A DNA stretch of 12,766 nt from the NCBI GenBank assembly GCA_030673005.1, contig DAOVFI010000039.1:1-12766 (forward strand), written 5' to 3'. This document shows positions 1 to 7,550 of the stretch, in pieces; within the stretch, counting starts at the first letter, position 1; each line of letters begins with the position of its first letter. Both the position numbers and the translations under genes were made by a program. Origin of the DNA: Planctomycetales bacterium (lineage in GTDB: Bacteria; Planctomycetota; Phycisphaerae; SM23-33). The notes below the pieces were generated by a model. The model had not been told where the DNA came from, did not search any database, and worked only from the letters and a program-made list of their open reading frames with translations.

Positions 1-9
1 GTGAAGGTG

Positions 10-30
10 GCGCGGGCGTCTCGCCCGTGC
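10..30. repeat. Short GC-rich perfect hairpin upstream of tRNA-Val
   Basis: The arms at 10-18 and 22-30 pair over 9 bp (one G-U) around a 3-nt TCT loop. No T-run follows directly, so it is a poor intrinsic terminator. It may end a transcript arriving from the left or be one of the palindromic interspersed repeats that litter this window. The function is unknown. Confidence 0.5.
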
Positions 31-40
31 ACCAGAGTCT

Positions 41-69
41 TTGACAGTTCGCCTTTCCGGCTTTACAAT
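41..69 (+). promoter_or_regulatory. Sigma70-type promoter of tRNA-Val
   Basis: TTGACA at 41-46 is a perfect -35 box. TACAAT at 64-69 is a near-perfect -10 box, and the spacer is exactly 17 bp. Transcription would start around 76, about 25 nt before the mature tRNA at 101. Confidence 0.85.
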
Positions 70-100
70 TTAGTAAGGATATATCCAGAGTAACGAATAC

Positions 101-174
101 GGGCGATTAGCTCAGTTGGCTAGAGCGTGCGGATCACACCCGCGAGGTCACGGGTTCGAGTCCTGTATCGCCCA
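101..174 (+). tRNA. tRNA-Val (anticodon CAC)
   Basis: This is a complete 74-nt cloverleaf. The acceptor stem GGGCGAT (101-107) pairs with ATCGCCC (167-173), followed by discriminator A174. The D-arm begins at GCTC (110-113). The anticodon stem 128-132/140-144 closes loop ATCACAC, placing CAC at 135-137, which reads GUG valine codons. The T-arm is ACGGG-TTCGAGT-CCTGT. CCA is not encoded, so it must be added after transcription. A perfect promoter sits just upstream. Reading GAT (132-134) as an isoleucine anticodon would break the loop geometry. Confidence 0.95.
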
Positions 175-189
175 GTCTTCGCCCTACGT

Positions 190-254
190 GCTACGCCTTG
201 GCAGGCCAGTCTTCGTTCGCCGCTTCAGGCGAACGAAGACTGCCACGGCGTAGC
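190..254. repeat. Long imperfect palindrome directly after tRNA-Val
   Basis: The left arm at 190-221 and right arm at 228-254 are inverted copies of a GCTACGCC-nTGGCAG-TCTTCGTTCGCC motif around a 6-nt loop. They differ by one mismatch and a 4-nt bulge (GCCA) in the left arm. In RNA this would form a very stable hairpin of more than 25 bp. It could stop transcription of the tRNA unit, although no T-tract follows. The same core word recurs three more times before 450, so I regard it as an interspersed-repeat element. Confidence 0.75.
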
Positions 255-265
255 GGCGCCAGCCG

Positions 266-446
266 CGAAGCCCGGCTTCGCCGTACGGGCTACGCCGTGG
301 CAGGCCGGACTTTCGCTCTTCGAGCTACGCCCTGGCAAGCCGGACTATACCCCACCAACGTAGCAACGCGGCGAGTTACTCGTCACGGCGAAGTAAAACG
401 AAGCCCGGCTTCGCTCTTCGGGCTACGCCGTGGCAGGCCGGGCTTT
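266..446. repeat. Degenerate GC-rich repeat cluster; no gene between 175 and 646
   Basis: Three further direct copies of a roughly 25-bp core (GCTACGCCnTGGCAnGCCGG) start at 289, 324 and 422. The first and third are preceded by a shared AAGCCCGGCTTCGC segment (near 269 and 404), giving two related composite units of about 45 bp at 266-310 and 401-446. Spacing is irregular and the units diverge, unlike CRISPR. The open frames across here are short, repetitive translations of the repeat with no ribosome-binding site. I see no gene in 175-527. Confidence 0.75.
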
Positions 447-527
447 ATCTCCAAATGTAGAGACGCGGCGAACGAAGGATTCGCAAAAAGGCTCCTGCCC
501 CCTTTTTCGCATTAGACATTTCTGTGC

Positions 528-556
528 TTGACACAATCTGCGGCAGCGCATATTAT
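528..556 (+). promoter_or_regulatory. Sigma70-type promoter of the secreted-protein/opp operon
   Basis: TTGACA at 528-533 and TATTAT at 551-556 are separated by exactly 17 bp. The predicted start near 563 leaves a leader of about 84 nt before the ATG at 647. This is the only strong promoter I can see ahead of the whole + strand cluster, so it probably drives the first gene and, by readthrough, the ABC importer. Confidence 0.8.
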
Positions 557-588
557 TGTCCCGTCTTAACCGGTTCCATGTAAAAAGA

Positions 589-625
589 CTGCCCCGGTAA
601 CGGGCCTTTGGTTCTTCCGGGGCGG
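589..625 (+). promoter_or_regulatory. Leader hairpin in the 5' UTR
   Basis: CTGCCCCGG (589-597) pairs with CCGGGGCGG (617-625) over 9 bp (one T-G) around a 19-nt loop. It ends 8 nt before the AGGA ribosome-binding site at 634-637. A stem this stable next to the binding site may modulate translation or protect the mRNA 5' end. It matches no riboswitch consensus I recognise. Confidence 0.45.
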
Positions 626-646
626 TGCGAAAAAGGATGACTTGTT

Positions 647-1732
647 ATGACCGGACGCGCCGTTGCTTTGTTTATAATTTTTTTATCAGCTGTCCTGTGT
701 GTCGATGCAACCCATGGGGCCGCTCCGACTCTCGAAAACCTCAAGAGCCTGAAAAGCGTTGACCCGCCGAATCTTATCGCCCGCCAGATGATCGACCAGT
801 ACGTCAAATTTTGGGTCGGCAAGATGACCGCGGCAAAGAAGATCAATGAGGTAATCGAAGCGCGGGCAGCCTTAATCAAGGGGTATGAAATTCACGCCTC
901 GAAGTCGGAGTCCTGGCAGGTTGAGTATGCGGATATTTCGTCCTCTGTCGTTCCTTCCGTTCTGTCAAATTCGGATCGGGTCAAGCAACTCCAGGCGAGT
1001 ATGACTATTGTGGCCATGTCGCAGTACACGATTCAACCGGCGCTGGAGAAAATGGCCAGGCACCGAAATGCGGCAGTGCGATACTGGGCGGTGCGGGGGT
1101 ATCAATCAATCGCCAGGCGGATACTGCGTTTTGGGAATCGCAGCCGGAAAATGCTCAAAACGCTTGAAAGACTCGGCATGAGAGACAACGGGCCGATCCT
1201 TTCTGCCGTTCTGCGGACACTGAGCTTCAGTGTCGGAGAGGAAAACGCCGCAAGACTTCAGGCAATTCGGGACAAGATTTGGCTTGCCAGGCGCAGAGAC
1301 CTCCGGTCCGGCAGGGCCGACGTCGTTGAAGCCTTCCGCAAAGCAATTAATTATCTCGAATCGGTTGGCAAGTCCGACAGGAAACAGATCCTGCAACTCC
1401 TGATCGATACGCTGGAGTCGGCTTCACTGGCCTTTGTGAAACCTCATAACCAGAAAGACCAATCCGGCAAGTGCTTATGCAACCTGTTATACGACCTGGA
1501 AGTGAAACTGGCGGAGATTACAAGCACCACGACCGGAAACAGGTCGATACGGGACATCCTGGCTGCGAGCGACAAGGAAAAGCCGATCGTAGAGAAGGCT
1601 GCTGAGATTCGTCTTATGGCGGTGGATGGGCATTGGAAGCCGCTGCTGAAGAAACTGGGCGTCAAGCCTCGCCCGATCAGGAAATCGACGAAGCCTGTCG
1701 CCACGACCGCAACCGCTCCTGTGGTGAAGTAA
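647..1732 (+). CDS. Secreted alpha-helical (HEAT-like) protein of unknown function
   Basis: This 361-residue protein starts at an ATG with AGGA 9 nt upstream. Residues 1-24 form a Sec-type signal peptide: a short basic start, hydrophobic stretch 6-18, and a likely signal peptidase I site near THG-AA. No lipobox precedes Cys18. The mature part is almost all amphipathic helix. Residues 132-160 (ALEKMARHRNAAVRYWAVRG) look like a HEAT/armadillo-type repeat, with weaker helical pairs at 165-215 and 225-262. The tail from about 338 is Pro/Lys/Thr-rich and probably disordered. It ends 83 bp before the substrate-binding protein gene and shares its strand and the only strong promoter, so a periplasmic role linked to the importer is possible but unproven. 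I do not recognise the family. Confidence 0.8.
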   Translation: MTGRAVALFIIFLSAVLCVDATHGAAPTLENLKSLKSVDPPNLIARQMIDQYVKFWVGKMTAAKKINEVIEARAALIKGYEIHASKSESWQVEYADISSSVVPSVLSNSDRVKQLQASMTIVAMSQYTIQPALEKMARHRNAAVRYWAVRGYQSIARRILRFGNRSRKMLKTLERLGMRDNGPILSAVLRTLSFSVGEENAARLQAIRDKIWLARRRDLRSGRADVVEAFRKAINYLESVGKSDRKQILQLLIDTLESASLAFVKPHNQKDQSGKCLCNLLYDLEVKLAEITSTTTGNRSIRDILAASDKEKPIVEKAAEIRLMAVDGHWKPLLKKLGVKPRPIRKSTKPVATTATAPVVK

Positions 1733-1753
1733 GACGTTCGGCGGGATTTTCGC

Positions 1754-1777
1754 ACGGCGGCGATGCAACGCCGTTTT
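1754..1777 (+). terminator. Weak terminator or attenuator candidate between first gene and opp genes
   Basis: ACGGCG (1754-1759) and CGCCGT (1769-1774) pair over 6 bp around a 9-nt loop and run into TTTT (1774-1777). The stem is short and the T-run minimal. At best it reduces readthrough from the first gene into the importer genes. Confidence 0.3.
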
Positions 1778-1815
1778 CACAGACGCGCCGCCCCGGCCGA
1801 ATCCGGAATAACCTT

Positions 1816-3699
1816 ATGAAGTGGTTTTATATAATTGCGATTGCGCTGGTCGCGGCATTAGTGGCCTCGCCCTTCGTGCTTCTGTCGGGGGGCGGTGACG
1901 GCCCGGGCGCCGGCAAGGTTATCAGTTACAACATCTATGCTTCCAAAGTCAAGTCCATAGACCCGGCCACCTGCGGCGACACAACCTCATCCGGCATACA
2001 GTGTAATATCTACGAAGGCCTGTACTGCTACCACTACCTCAAACGCCCGATAGAGGTAATTCCGCAGTTGGCCGACGGAAAGCCCGAAATTTCCAAAGAC
2101 GGACTGACCTATACCATTAAAATTAAAAAGGGAGTGAAATACTCCCGCAATCCCTGCTTCGGGCTTGACAAGGACGGCAGGGCCAAAACCCGGACCGTGA
2201 CGGCCGAGGATTTCGTGCTGGCCTTCAAACGAATTGCCGATTTCCACATTACCACGTCGTTATCGCTGGCTTTCATCCACGACAAGATCGTCGGCATGGA
2301 TGAATTCAGGCAGAGAACGCGAATCTACCATAAAGGCGATTTTTCTCGGTACGAGAAGGAGAAATTGCCGGGCGTAACAGCGCCGAACGAGCATACGCTC
2401 CAATTCAAACTCAAGAAGCCTTTCCCGCAATTCCTGTACGTTCTGGCGATGCACGTGTACGCGCCCATCCCGCATGAGGTGGTTTCGTATCACCTGGCGG
2501 GAGGGAAGGACCCTATCCCGCTGAACTGGCGCAGCCCGGAGATTATCAAGACCAGGTCCGTTGTCGGCACCGGACCTTACCTGTTGAGCAAGTGGATTAA
2601 GGCACACAAGATTATCCTTCTGCGGAATCCGGAGTTTCGGGGCGAGCTCTATCCGGCAGAAGGCGCTGACGGGGACAGGAAGGCGGGCATGCTGGTCGAT
2701 GCGGGCAAAAAAGTCCCCTTCATCGACGAGGTGCGCCTGACCTTCGTCAAGGAGAACAACACCGGCTGGATGATGTTCGAGAAGAAACTGCGGGATTCCG
2801 CGGGGATTCCGCGGGACGTCTTTACCGATGTGATTTCGCCCGACAAGGAACTGGAAAAGAAATGGCGGAAAAGGGGCGTCCGTCTGATTAAGGATACGTA
2901 TCCCGCGATTTACTGGCTCGCTTTCAACATGGACGACGAGATGGTGGGCGCCAGTAAATCGCTCCGCCAGGCGTTGTGGTTGTCGTTTAATGTCGAAGAG
3001 TATATCGACCTGATATTCAACGGCAGGGGTATTCGCGCCGTCAACGTCATCCCCAGCAGTTTCAAGGGGCACAAGGAGGCCGGCCCCAGCAAATACGCCC
3101 GGTTCGATCCGAAAGCGGCAAAGGCAAAAATAGACCAGGCGAAGAAGGAACTCGTCGCTGCTGGTGTTATCAAGCCCGGCGAGGGAATTCCGAAGCTGAC
3201 GCTGGACATGCCCGGGCAGGAAGAGCATCATCGCCGGGTCGGCGAGTTCGTCAAGCGCCAGTTCCAGCGGGTCGGGATCGAGGTCAAGGTCATAATGAAC
3301 GACTGGCCCACCTTGCAACAAAAGGTGCACAACAAGGTAGTTCAGATGTACATGATGGGCTGGCACGCCGACTACCCCGACGCCGAAAATTTCCTGCAAT
3401 TGTTCTACTCGCCGAACATCAAAATCGGCACGAACAATATGAATTACAGGAATAAACAGTTCGACAAACTCTTCGAAAAAGCCGCGACGGTGATGGACGA
3501 GAAAAAGAGAATTCCTCTCTACAAGGAGATGGCCCGGATTCTCAACGAAGATTGTCCGGCTCTGCTGCTGAGTGAACCGATAAGTTATATCCTGGTCAAC
3601 GAGTGGGTGCGAAACGTCAAGCCGCATCCGATCGGCTCGGGGTTCAGGAAATTCACCTATATCGATACGGCCTTGCGGCGGAAGATGGGGGGGCGGTAA
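1816..3699 (+). CDS. ABC importer substrate-binding protein, family 5 (oligopeptide/dipeptide type)
   Basis: This 627-residue extracytoplasmic solute-binding protein would capture peptides (or a related ligand) and deliver them to the two permeases encoded next. I chose the ATG at 1816 because a signal sequence follows it at once (MKWFYIIAIALVAALVAS) and GGA lies 8 nt upstream. The frame is open further left but overlaps the previous gene. There is no Cys lipobox after the hydrophobic segment (5-24), so it is either cleaved by signal peptidase I or kept as a membrane anchor. Family-5 landmarks are GTGPYLLSKW at about 255-264 with a following LLRNPEF, and the C-terminal lobe MMGWHADYPDAENFLQLFYS. 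At 627 residues it is longer than typical OppA/DppA (about 530-545). The extra length includes charged inserts around 105-120 and 275-300. The ligand cannot be read from sequence. Confidence 0.9.
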   Translation: MKWFYIIAIALVAALVASPFVLLSGGGDGPGAGKVISYNIYASKVKSIDPATCGDTTSSGIQCNIYEGLYCYHYLKRPIEVIPQLADGKPEISKDGLTYTIKIKKGVKYSRNPCFGLDKDGRAKTRTVTAEDFVLAFKRIADFHITTSLSLAFIHDKIVGMDEFRQRTRIYHKGDFSRYEKEKLPGVTAPNEHTLQFKLKKPFPQFLYVLAMHVYAPIPHEVVSYHLAGGKDPIPLNWRSPEIIKTRSVVGTGPYLLSKWIKAHKIILLRNPEFRGELYPAEGADGDRKAGMLVDAGKKVPFIDEVRLTFVKENNTGWMMFEKKLRDSAGIPRDVFTDVISPDKELEKKWRKRGVRLIKDTYPAIYWLAFNMDDEMVGASKSLRQALWLSFNVEEYIDLIFNGRGIRAVNVIPSSFKGHKEAGPSKYARFDPKAAKAKIDQAKKELVAAGVIKPGEGIPKLTLDMPGQEEHHRRVGEFVKRQFQRVGIEVKVIMNDWPTLQQKVHNKVVQMYMMGWHADYPDAENFLQLFYSPNIKIGTNNMNYRNKQFDKLFEKAATVMDEKKRIPLYKEMARILNEDCPALLLSEPISYILVNEWVRNVKPHPIGSGFRKFTYIDTALRRKMGGR

Positions 3700-3700
3700 T

Positions 3701-5032
3701 TTGCTGGCCTATATTCTTCGTCGCTTGGTACAGGCGGTCTTTACGGTCTTCGGCGTGATGATCGTAACGTTCCTTCTGTTCCGGGTCGTCGGGGGCGACA
3801 TAGCCTCCGTTCACGTCGGGGAAAGAGCGACAGCGCAGTTAAAGGCCGACTGGCGACACCTGCACGGGTATGATCTGCCGAAGATTCTCAACGTCCATCG
3901 CCAGTTGCTCATCATCGATCACACCGAAGGTGATTCTTTTCTGCGGATCGAGGACGGCAAGGACAGCGAAGCAGCGGGGGACCTGGCGCTGATCCCGTCC
4001 GACGACGACCTTCGCGTTCGCAAGGGCGTGTACGTATTCGGGCTTTCCGAGAAAACCCCCGTCGCCGAACTCACCGCCGCTCCGGACCGAAAGAAGAAAA
4101 AGGCCAAAAAAAGAGACCCTCCCGCAATAATGGTGCTGAAACTCAGCAACGGCGCAACCTTCGACGTGGATATCAAAGGCGCAAAGACCTGCGGCGAGTT
4201 AATGGCCCGGATCAACGATCATCCGAAAAATTCCGAACCCGGGACGGAAAAAAAACTCGTTGAGGCCAAAATATCCGAGATAAAAATCAGCAGGATATTT
4301 CAATCGCAGTTTATCGATCACCTTTACAAATCCGTGTCTTTCCAGGCCGTCAGCCTCGTTCACAAGGAGAAACTGACGGAAATCATCCGGAGCCGGGCAC
4401 CGAAGAGCCTGGCGCTGACTGTTCCGGCGATGGCGATTACGTGGACTCTGGCGATGATTATCTCCTCGGTAGTCGCTTATTATCGCGGCAGCATGGTGGA
4501 CAAAATGGGGGTGTTTTTGAGCGTTCTGGGCATGTGCGTCCCGTTTCTGGCGTTCATGATCTACGGTCAGTTACTGATGTACGCAATCGCCCCCAAACAC
4601 GCCTTCGGCCTGGATAACCGCGCCAACATCTACATCCCCGTCCTGATTATGACCATAGCCGGCGTCGGCGGATCCGTGCGGTTCTATCGGACGGTGATCC
4701 TGGACGAGACGAATCGCGACTACGTCCGCACCGCTCTGGCCAAGGGCGTACCGCTTCCGGGCGTAATGTTCAAGCACGTGCTGAAAAACTGCATGTTGCC
4801 CATCCTGACCAACCTGGTGCTGGCGATTCCGTTTCTGGTTATGGGTTCTCTTCTGGTGGAGAGTTTTTTCGGCATACCGGGTCTGGGCGACCTGCTCATC
4901 TCCAGCTACTTCGGGCGGGACGAGCCGATCCTGAGCGGGCTGGTATTTCTGACGGCGGTTATTCTGACACTTGGCATATTGGTTACAGACTTGAGTTATG
5001 TGTTGTTCGACCCTCGCGTACGTTTGAAGTAA
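3701..5032 (+). CDS. ABC importer permease, OppB/DppB type, with a large loop insertion
   Basis: This is one of two inner-membrane permease subunits. The start is TTG, 1 bp after the previous stop, chosen because the next residues (MLAYILRRLVQAVFTVFGVM) are the classic OppB/DppB N-terminus. The first membrane segment is about 12-30, and four or five more lie between about 238 and 437. The EAA coupling loop that contacts the ATPases is at about 340-363 (DYVRTALAKGVPLPGVMFKH), and the usual ESFFGIPGLGDLL follows at 387-399. At 443 residues it exceeds the family norm (about 305-340). The excess lies at about 68-198 in the first extracytoplasmic loop, between the expected LHGYDLP and FQSQFIDHLYKSV landmarks. 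The insert has a lysine-rich stretch (129-138) and a segment (146-190) resembling a flagellin hook IN motif. The frame is intact, so it is probably functional. Confidence 0.92.
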   Translation: MLAYILRRLVQAVFTVFGVMIVTFLLFRVVGGDIASVHVGERATAQLKADWRHLHGYDLPKILNVHRQLLIIDHTEGDSFLRIEDGKDSEAAGDLALIPSDDDLRVRKGVYVFGLSEKTPVAELTAAPDRKKKKAKKRDPPAIMVLKLSNGATFDVDIKGAKTCGELMARINDHPKNSEPGTEKKLVEAKISEIKISRIFQSQFIDHLYKSVSFQAVSLVHKEKLTEIIRSRAPKSLALTVPAMAITWTLAMIISSVVAYYRGSMVDKMGVFLSVLGMCVPFLAFMIYGQLLMYAIAPKHAFGLDNRANIYIPVLIMTIAGVGGSVRFYRTVILDETNRDYVRTALAKGVPLPGVMFKHVLKNCMLPILTNLVLAIPFLVMGSLLVESFFGIPGLGDLLISSYFGRDEPILSGLVFLTAVILTLGILVTDLSYVLFDPRVRLK

Positions 5033-5036
5033 TCCG

Positions 5037-6023
5037 ATGGCACAGGAAACGACAGACAGATCGACGGGCGGGACTGACGGGGCGGCTGCCTCGACCGGCG
5101 TAATGATTGCCGGAAGGAGCCTCTGGTCCGATGCCAGGCGCCGACTCATGCGCGACAAGTCCGCGATGATATGTTTCGCCATTATCGTGCTGTACGCGAT
5201 TGTCTCAATCGGCGGGGTTGTGTACGAAATCCTGGCGGATCGGTATGAGGACATCCCGTCGTTCGCGGAGATGGACGATTCGTCGATGATCGACCAGCCA
5301 CCCTCTTTCAAGTCGTGGAAGACACTCCTGGGGACGGACTGGTACGGCAAACCCGTCATTATTAAAGCATTCCTCGGAGCGAAGGTCTCGATGTCGGTCG
5401 GACTGATCTCCAATGTCATCGCTGTGCCGCTGGGAATGCTTCTCGGCGCGATTGCAGGCTTCTACGGCCGATGGCTTGACTCGATTATCGTATGGGTGTT
5501 CTCGACCTTGATGAGCATTCCCGGGCTTGTGCTGCTGATTGCCATCAAGTACGCCTTTACCGGCATAACCGTCTGGGGATTGGACCTGAGCGGCATTCAC
5601 GGTCTGTACATTGCCCTGGGCATAATCAGCTGGATCGGCACGTGCCGGCTTGTCCGGGCCGAGGTGATGAAGATTCGCGAACTGGACTACATTGTCGCCG
5701 CCCGGGCCAACGGTACGCACGGCTTCGTCATCCTGCTGCGGCATGTGATTCCAAACGTTCTTCATCTGGGCATTATCAACTTTTCGCTCGGATTCGTCGG
5801 AGCGATTAAGGCCGAGGTCATGCTTTCGTATCTCGGGCTGGGCGTCGAGCCGGGGACGCCGAGTTGGGGCAGCATGATAAACGCCGCACGCATGAACCTG
5901 TACTCCGGCAAGTGGTGGGAACTGACGGCCGCCGTAGGCGCGATGTTCTTCCTGGTTCTGGCGTTGAATATCTTCGGCGATCGGCTGCGGGACGCATTCG
6001 ACCCGAAATTGAGGACCGCATGA
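5037..6023 (+). CDS. ABC importer permease, OppC/DppC type
   Basis: This second inner-membrane permease (328 residues) pairs with the OppB-type subunit. It has a hydrophilic cytoplasmic N-terminus (1-42), a first membrane segment at about 44-63, and the conserved extracytoplasmic [11 protein letters not shown] (97-107, the family's GTD-x-x-G landmark) before the transmembrane core (about 118-315). The EAA loop is at 217-240 ([20 protein letters not shown]), followed by [18 protein letters not shown] (264-281), which is near-invariant in DppC/OppC. It starts 4 bp after the previous stop and overlaps the next ATG, so translation is probably coupled. The ribosome-binding site at 5037 is weak. 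A later ATG at 5103 would remove only part of the N-terminal tail. Confidence 0.92.
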   Translation: MAQETTDRSTGGTDGAAASTGVMIAGRSLWSDARRRLMRDKSAMICFAIIVLYAIVSIGGVVYEILADRYEDIPSFAEMDDSSMIDQPPSFKSWKTLLGTDWYGKPVIIKAFLGAKVSMSVGLISNVIAVPLGMLLGAIAGFYGRWLDSIIVWVFSTLMSIPGLVLLIAIKYAFTGITVWGLDLSGIHGLYIALGIISWIGTCRLVRAEVMKIRELDYIVAARANGTHGFVILLRHVIPNVLHLGIINFSLGFVGAIKAEVMLSYLGLGVEPGTPSWGSMINAARMNLYSGKWWELTAAVGAMFFLVLALNIFGDRLRDAFDPKLRTA

Positions 6024-7066
6024 GCGAAAACGGGACATTACTGACCGTCCGCGGGCTGCGGACGCAATTCTTTACTGCCGACGGCGTAGTCAAGGCCGTC
6101 GATGGCGTCTCTTTCGCTATCGGGAAAAAGCAGACATTCGCCCTTGTCGGTGAAAGCGGGTGCGGTAAGAGCGTTACGGCCTTGAGCATCATGCGCCTTA
6201 TCCCCAAACCGCCCGGAAAAATCGTCGCAGGACAAATAATCCTCGACGATCAACACCTTGCGAACCTTTCCGAGCGGCAGATGCGCGACGTTCGCGGCGG
6301 GCGGATCGCAATGATCTTCCAGGAGCCGATGACCTCGCTGAACCCGGTTTTCACCGTCGGCAGCCAGATCGTCGAGGCCATTAATCTGCATCGCGGGCTG
6401 TCGCGACGGCAGGCAAAGGCACTGGCGGTCGAGATGCTCGCACAGGTCGGCATCCCCGCCCCGGCCCAGCGGTACAAGGAATACCCTCATCAGTTATCCG
6501 GCGGGATGAGGCAGCGGGTAATGATCGCAATGGCGCTGTCCTGCGACCCGGAACTGCTGATAGCCGACGAACCGACAACCGCACTGGACGTTACCATCCA
6601 GGCGCAGATTCTCGAATTGCTGCGGCAAATCCAGGAGCAGCGCGGACTTAGCATCCTGCTGATTACGCACGACCTGGCCGTCGTGGCAGAGACCGCCGAT
6701 GTCGTCGGCGTTATGTACGCCTCGAAAATCGCAGAACTTACCGACGTGCGGACGCTTTACGATAAGCCGCTGCATCCGTACACGCAGGGTCTGTTCCGTT
6801 CGCTTCCGCGTCTTGGGCAGAAAAAAGAGCGTCTGGAAACCATACCCGGAAACGTGCCGAACCCGCTGGCGTTTCCAGCCGGCTGTAAGTTCCACCCGCG
6901 CTGCCCCGTCGGGCGAGACCTGGAAAAGTGCCGCGCCGCCGAACCGGAACTACGCGAAGTCGCCCCGAAACACTGGGTGGCGTGCTGGGAGTGTCCGGGA
7001 TACGAAGAGGCCAAAGCCACCGACGTGGCGGTGAATGTCGCGGGGAAAGAGATAGCGGGATTATAG
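6020..7066 (+). CDS. ABC importer ATPase, OppD/DppD type
   Basis: This 348-residue ATPase powers peptide import as half of an OppD-OppF heterodimer at the cytoplasmic face. The ATG at 6020 overlaps the preceding stop (ATGA). Motifs in order: Walker A GESGCGKS (44-51), Q-loop Gln101, signature LSGGMRQR (159-166), Walker B LLIADEP (179-185), and H-loop His217 in ITHD. The C-terminal oligopeptide-type domain has HPYTQGLF (252-259) and a cysteine cluster (Cys289, 295, 304, with 322 and 325 further on), as in DppD/OppD proteins where such cysteines can hold an Fe-S cluster. The last codons and the stop fall inside a GGGATT-rich repeat (7057-7090), so the native C-terminus may have been altered by an insertion. 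Confidence 0.94.
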   Translation: MSENGTLLTVRGLRTQFFTADGVVKAVDGVSFAIGKKQTFALVGESGCGKSVTALSIMRLIPKPPGKIVAGQIILDDQHLANLSERQMRDVRGGRIAMIFQEPMTSLNPVFTVGSQIVEAINLHRGLSRRQAKALAVEMLAQVGIPAPAQRYKEYPHQLSGGMRQRVMIAMALSCDPELLIADEPTTALDVTIQAQILELLRQIQEQRGLSILLITHDLAVVAETADVVGVMYASKIAELTDVRTLYDKPLHPYTQGLFRSLPRLGQKKERLETIPGNVPNPLAFPAGCKFHPRCPVGRDLEKCRAAEPELREVAPKHWVACWECPGYEEAKATDVAVNVAGKEIAGL

Positions 7067-7090
7067 GGATTCAGGGATTATAGGGATTTT
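7057..7090. repeat. Two tandem 17-bp GGGATT units; left border of an inserted cassette
   Basis: GGGATTATAGGGATTCA (7057-7073) is followed at once by GGGATTATAGGGATTTT (7074-7090), 15 of 17 bases identical. The upstream ATPase stop TAG (7064-7066) lies inside the first unit. Bases 7067-7090 are an inverted match (20 of 24) to 7527-7550, so the two borders look like terminal inverted repeats around the GxxExxY gene. AGGGA at 7082-7086 may also act as its ribosome-binding site. Confidence 0.75.
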
Positions 7091-7095
7091 GTATT

Positions 7096-7524
7096 TTGCT
7101 TGAAGAAACAGAAGAAAAAACTGAACGTGCAGTTGAATTCCAGGGCGGTTTGGACGCTGAGGATCCTATCAACGCACTTACTTATGCCATTATCGGTGCT
7201 GCGCAAAAGGTGCATGCTACTCTTGGGGCCGGCTTTACCGAATCAACATAACACAATGCGCTTTCCAAAGAATTAATGCTTAATGGAATTTCGTTTGAAT
7301 CTCAACGTGAATTTGAAGTCTTTTATGAAGGAATGCTTTGCGGTACTTACAGGCCGGACATAGTTGTTGAAGGAAAGGTTATTGTCGAATTAAAGGCCGT
7401 CGCCGGTACGATTAAGGAGCATCGGGCACAGACAATCAGTTATTTGAAAGCATCGGCCTTGCCGGTGGCCCTGCTGATAAACTTCGGCTTGGCCTCATTG
7501 CATGTAAGGAGATTTGATAATTAA
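7096..7524 (+). pseudogene. GxxExxY-family protein, interrupted by a nonsense codon at the motif tyrosine
   Basis: Read from TTG at 7096 (AGGGA 9 nt upstream), the frame gives 51 residues ending GAGFTEST, then TAA at 7249-7251, then continues in the same frame with HNALSKELMLNGISFESQ to a stop at 7522. Joined, the 142-codon frame matches the GxxExxY family end to end. This includes the helical start (INALTYAIIGAAQKVHATLG), the PD-(D/E)xK-like core RPDIVVEGKVIVELKAV and the closing VALLINFG. The stop replaces exactly the Tyr of G-x-x-E-x-x-Y (Gly46, Glu49, codon 52), one base from TAT or TAC. The downstream part could restart at ATG 7276 (82 residues), but only AAAGAA precedes it. Family function is not established; a nuclease-like fold has been suggested. 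It splits two importer ATPase genes and uses more AT-rich codons than they do. Confidence 0.85.
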
Positions 7525-7526
7525 AA

Positions 7527-7550
7527 TAAATCCCTGTAATCCCGTAATCC
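7527..7550. repeat. Right inverted border of the GxxExxY cassette
   Basis: TAAATCCCTGTAATCCCGTAATCC, split here as TAAATCCCTGTA plus ATCCCGTAATCC, is the reverse complement of 7067-7090 with 4 mismatches in 24. It begins 2 bp after the gene's stop. A short hairpin-forming GC-rich word (TGCCT/AGGCA arms, 7552-7567) follows, resembling other interspersed repeats in this window. Confidence 0.7.

Noticed and set aside
132..134. GAT read as an isoleucine anticodon in the first tRNA
   Set aside because: It would place the anticodon partly in the stem. The standard 5-bp stem and 7-nt loop put CAC at 135-137.
190..446. Possible CRISPR array
   Set aside because: The units are irregularly spaced and diverged, one is inverted, there are no uniform spacers, and no cas gene is nearby.
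127..515. Two overlapping short open frames after tRNA-Val
   Set aside because: One starts inside the tRNA. Both are translations of the GC-rich repeat core, with repeated RATPWQAG-like peptides and no ribosome-binding site.
2260..3627. A 455-codon open frame on the minus strand opposite the binding-protein gene
   Set aside because: It is antisense to a confidently identified gene, its translation is low-complexity Val/Leu/Arg/His-rich with no recognisable domain, and it has no ribosome-binding site. It is a by-product of the codon bias of the real gene.
4571..6038. Minus-strand open frames opposite the two permease genes
   Set aside because: They lie antisense to genes with clear family motifs, and their translations (rich in His, Gln, Arg) match nothing I know.
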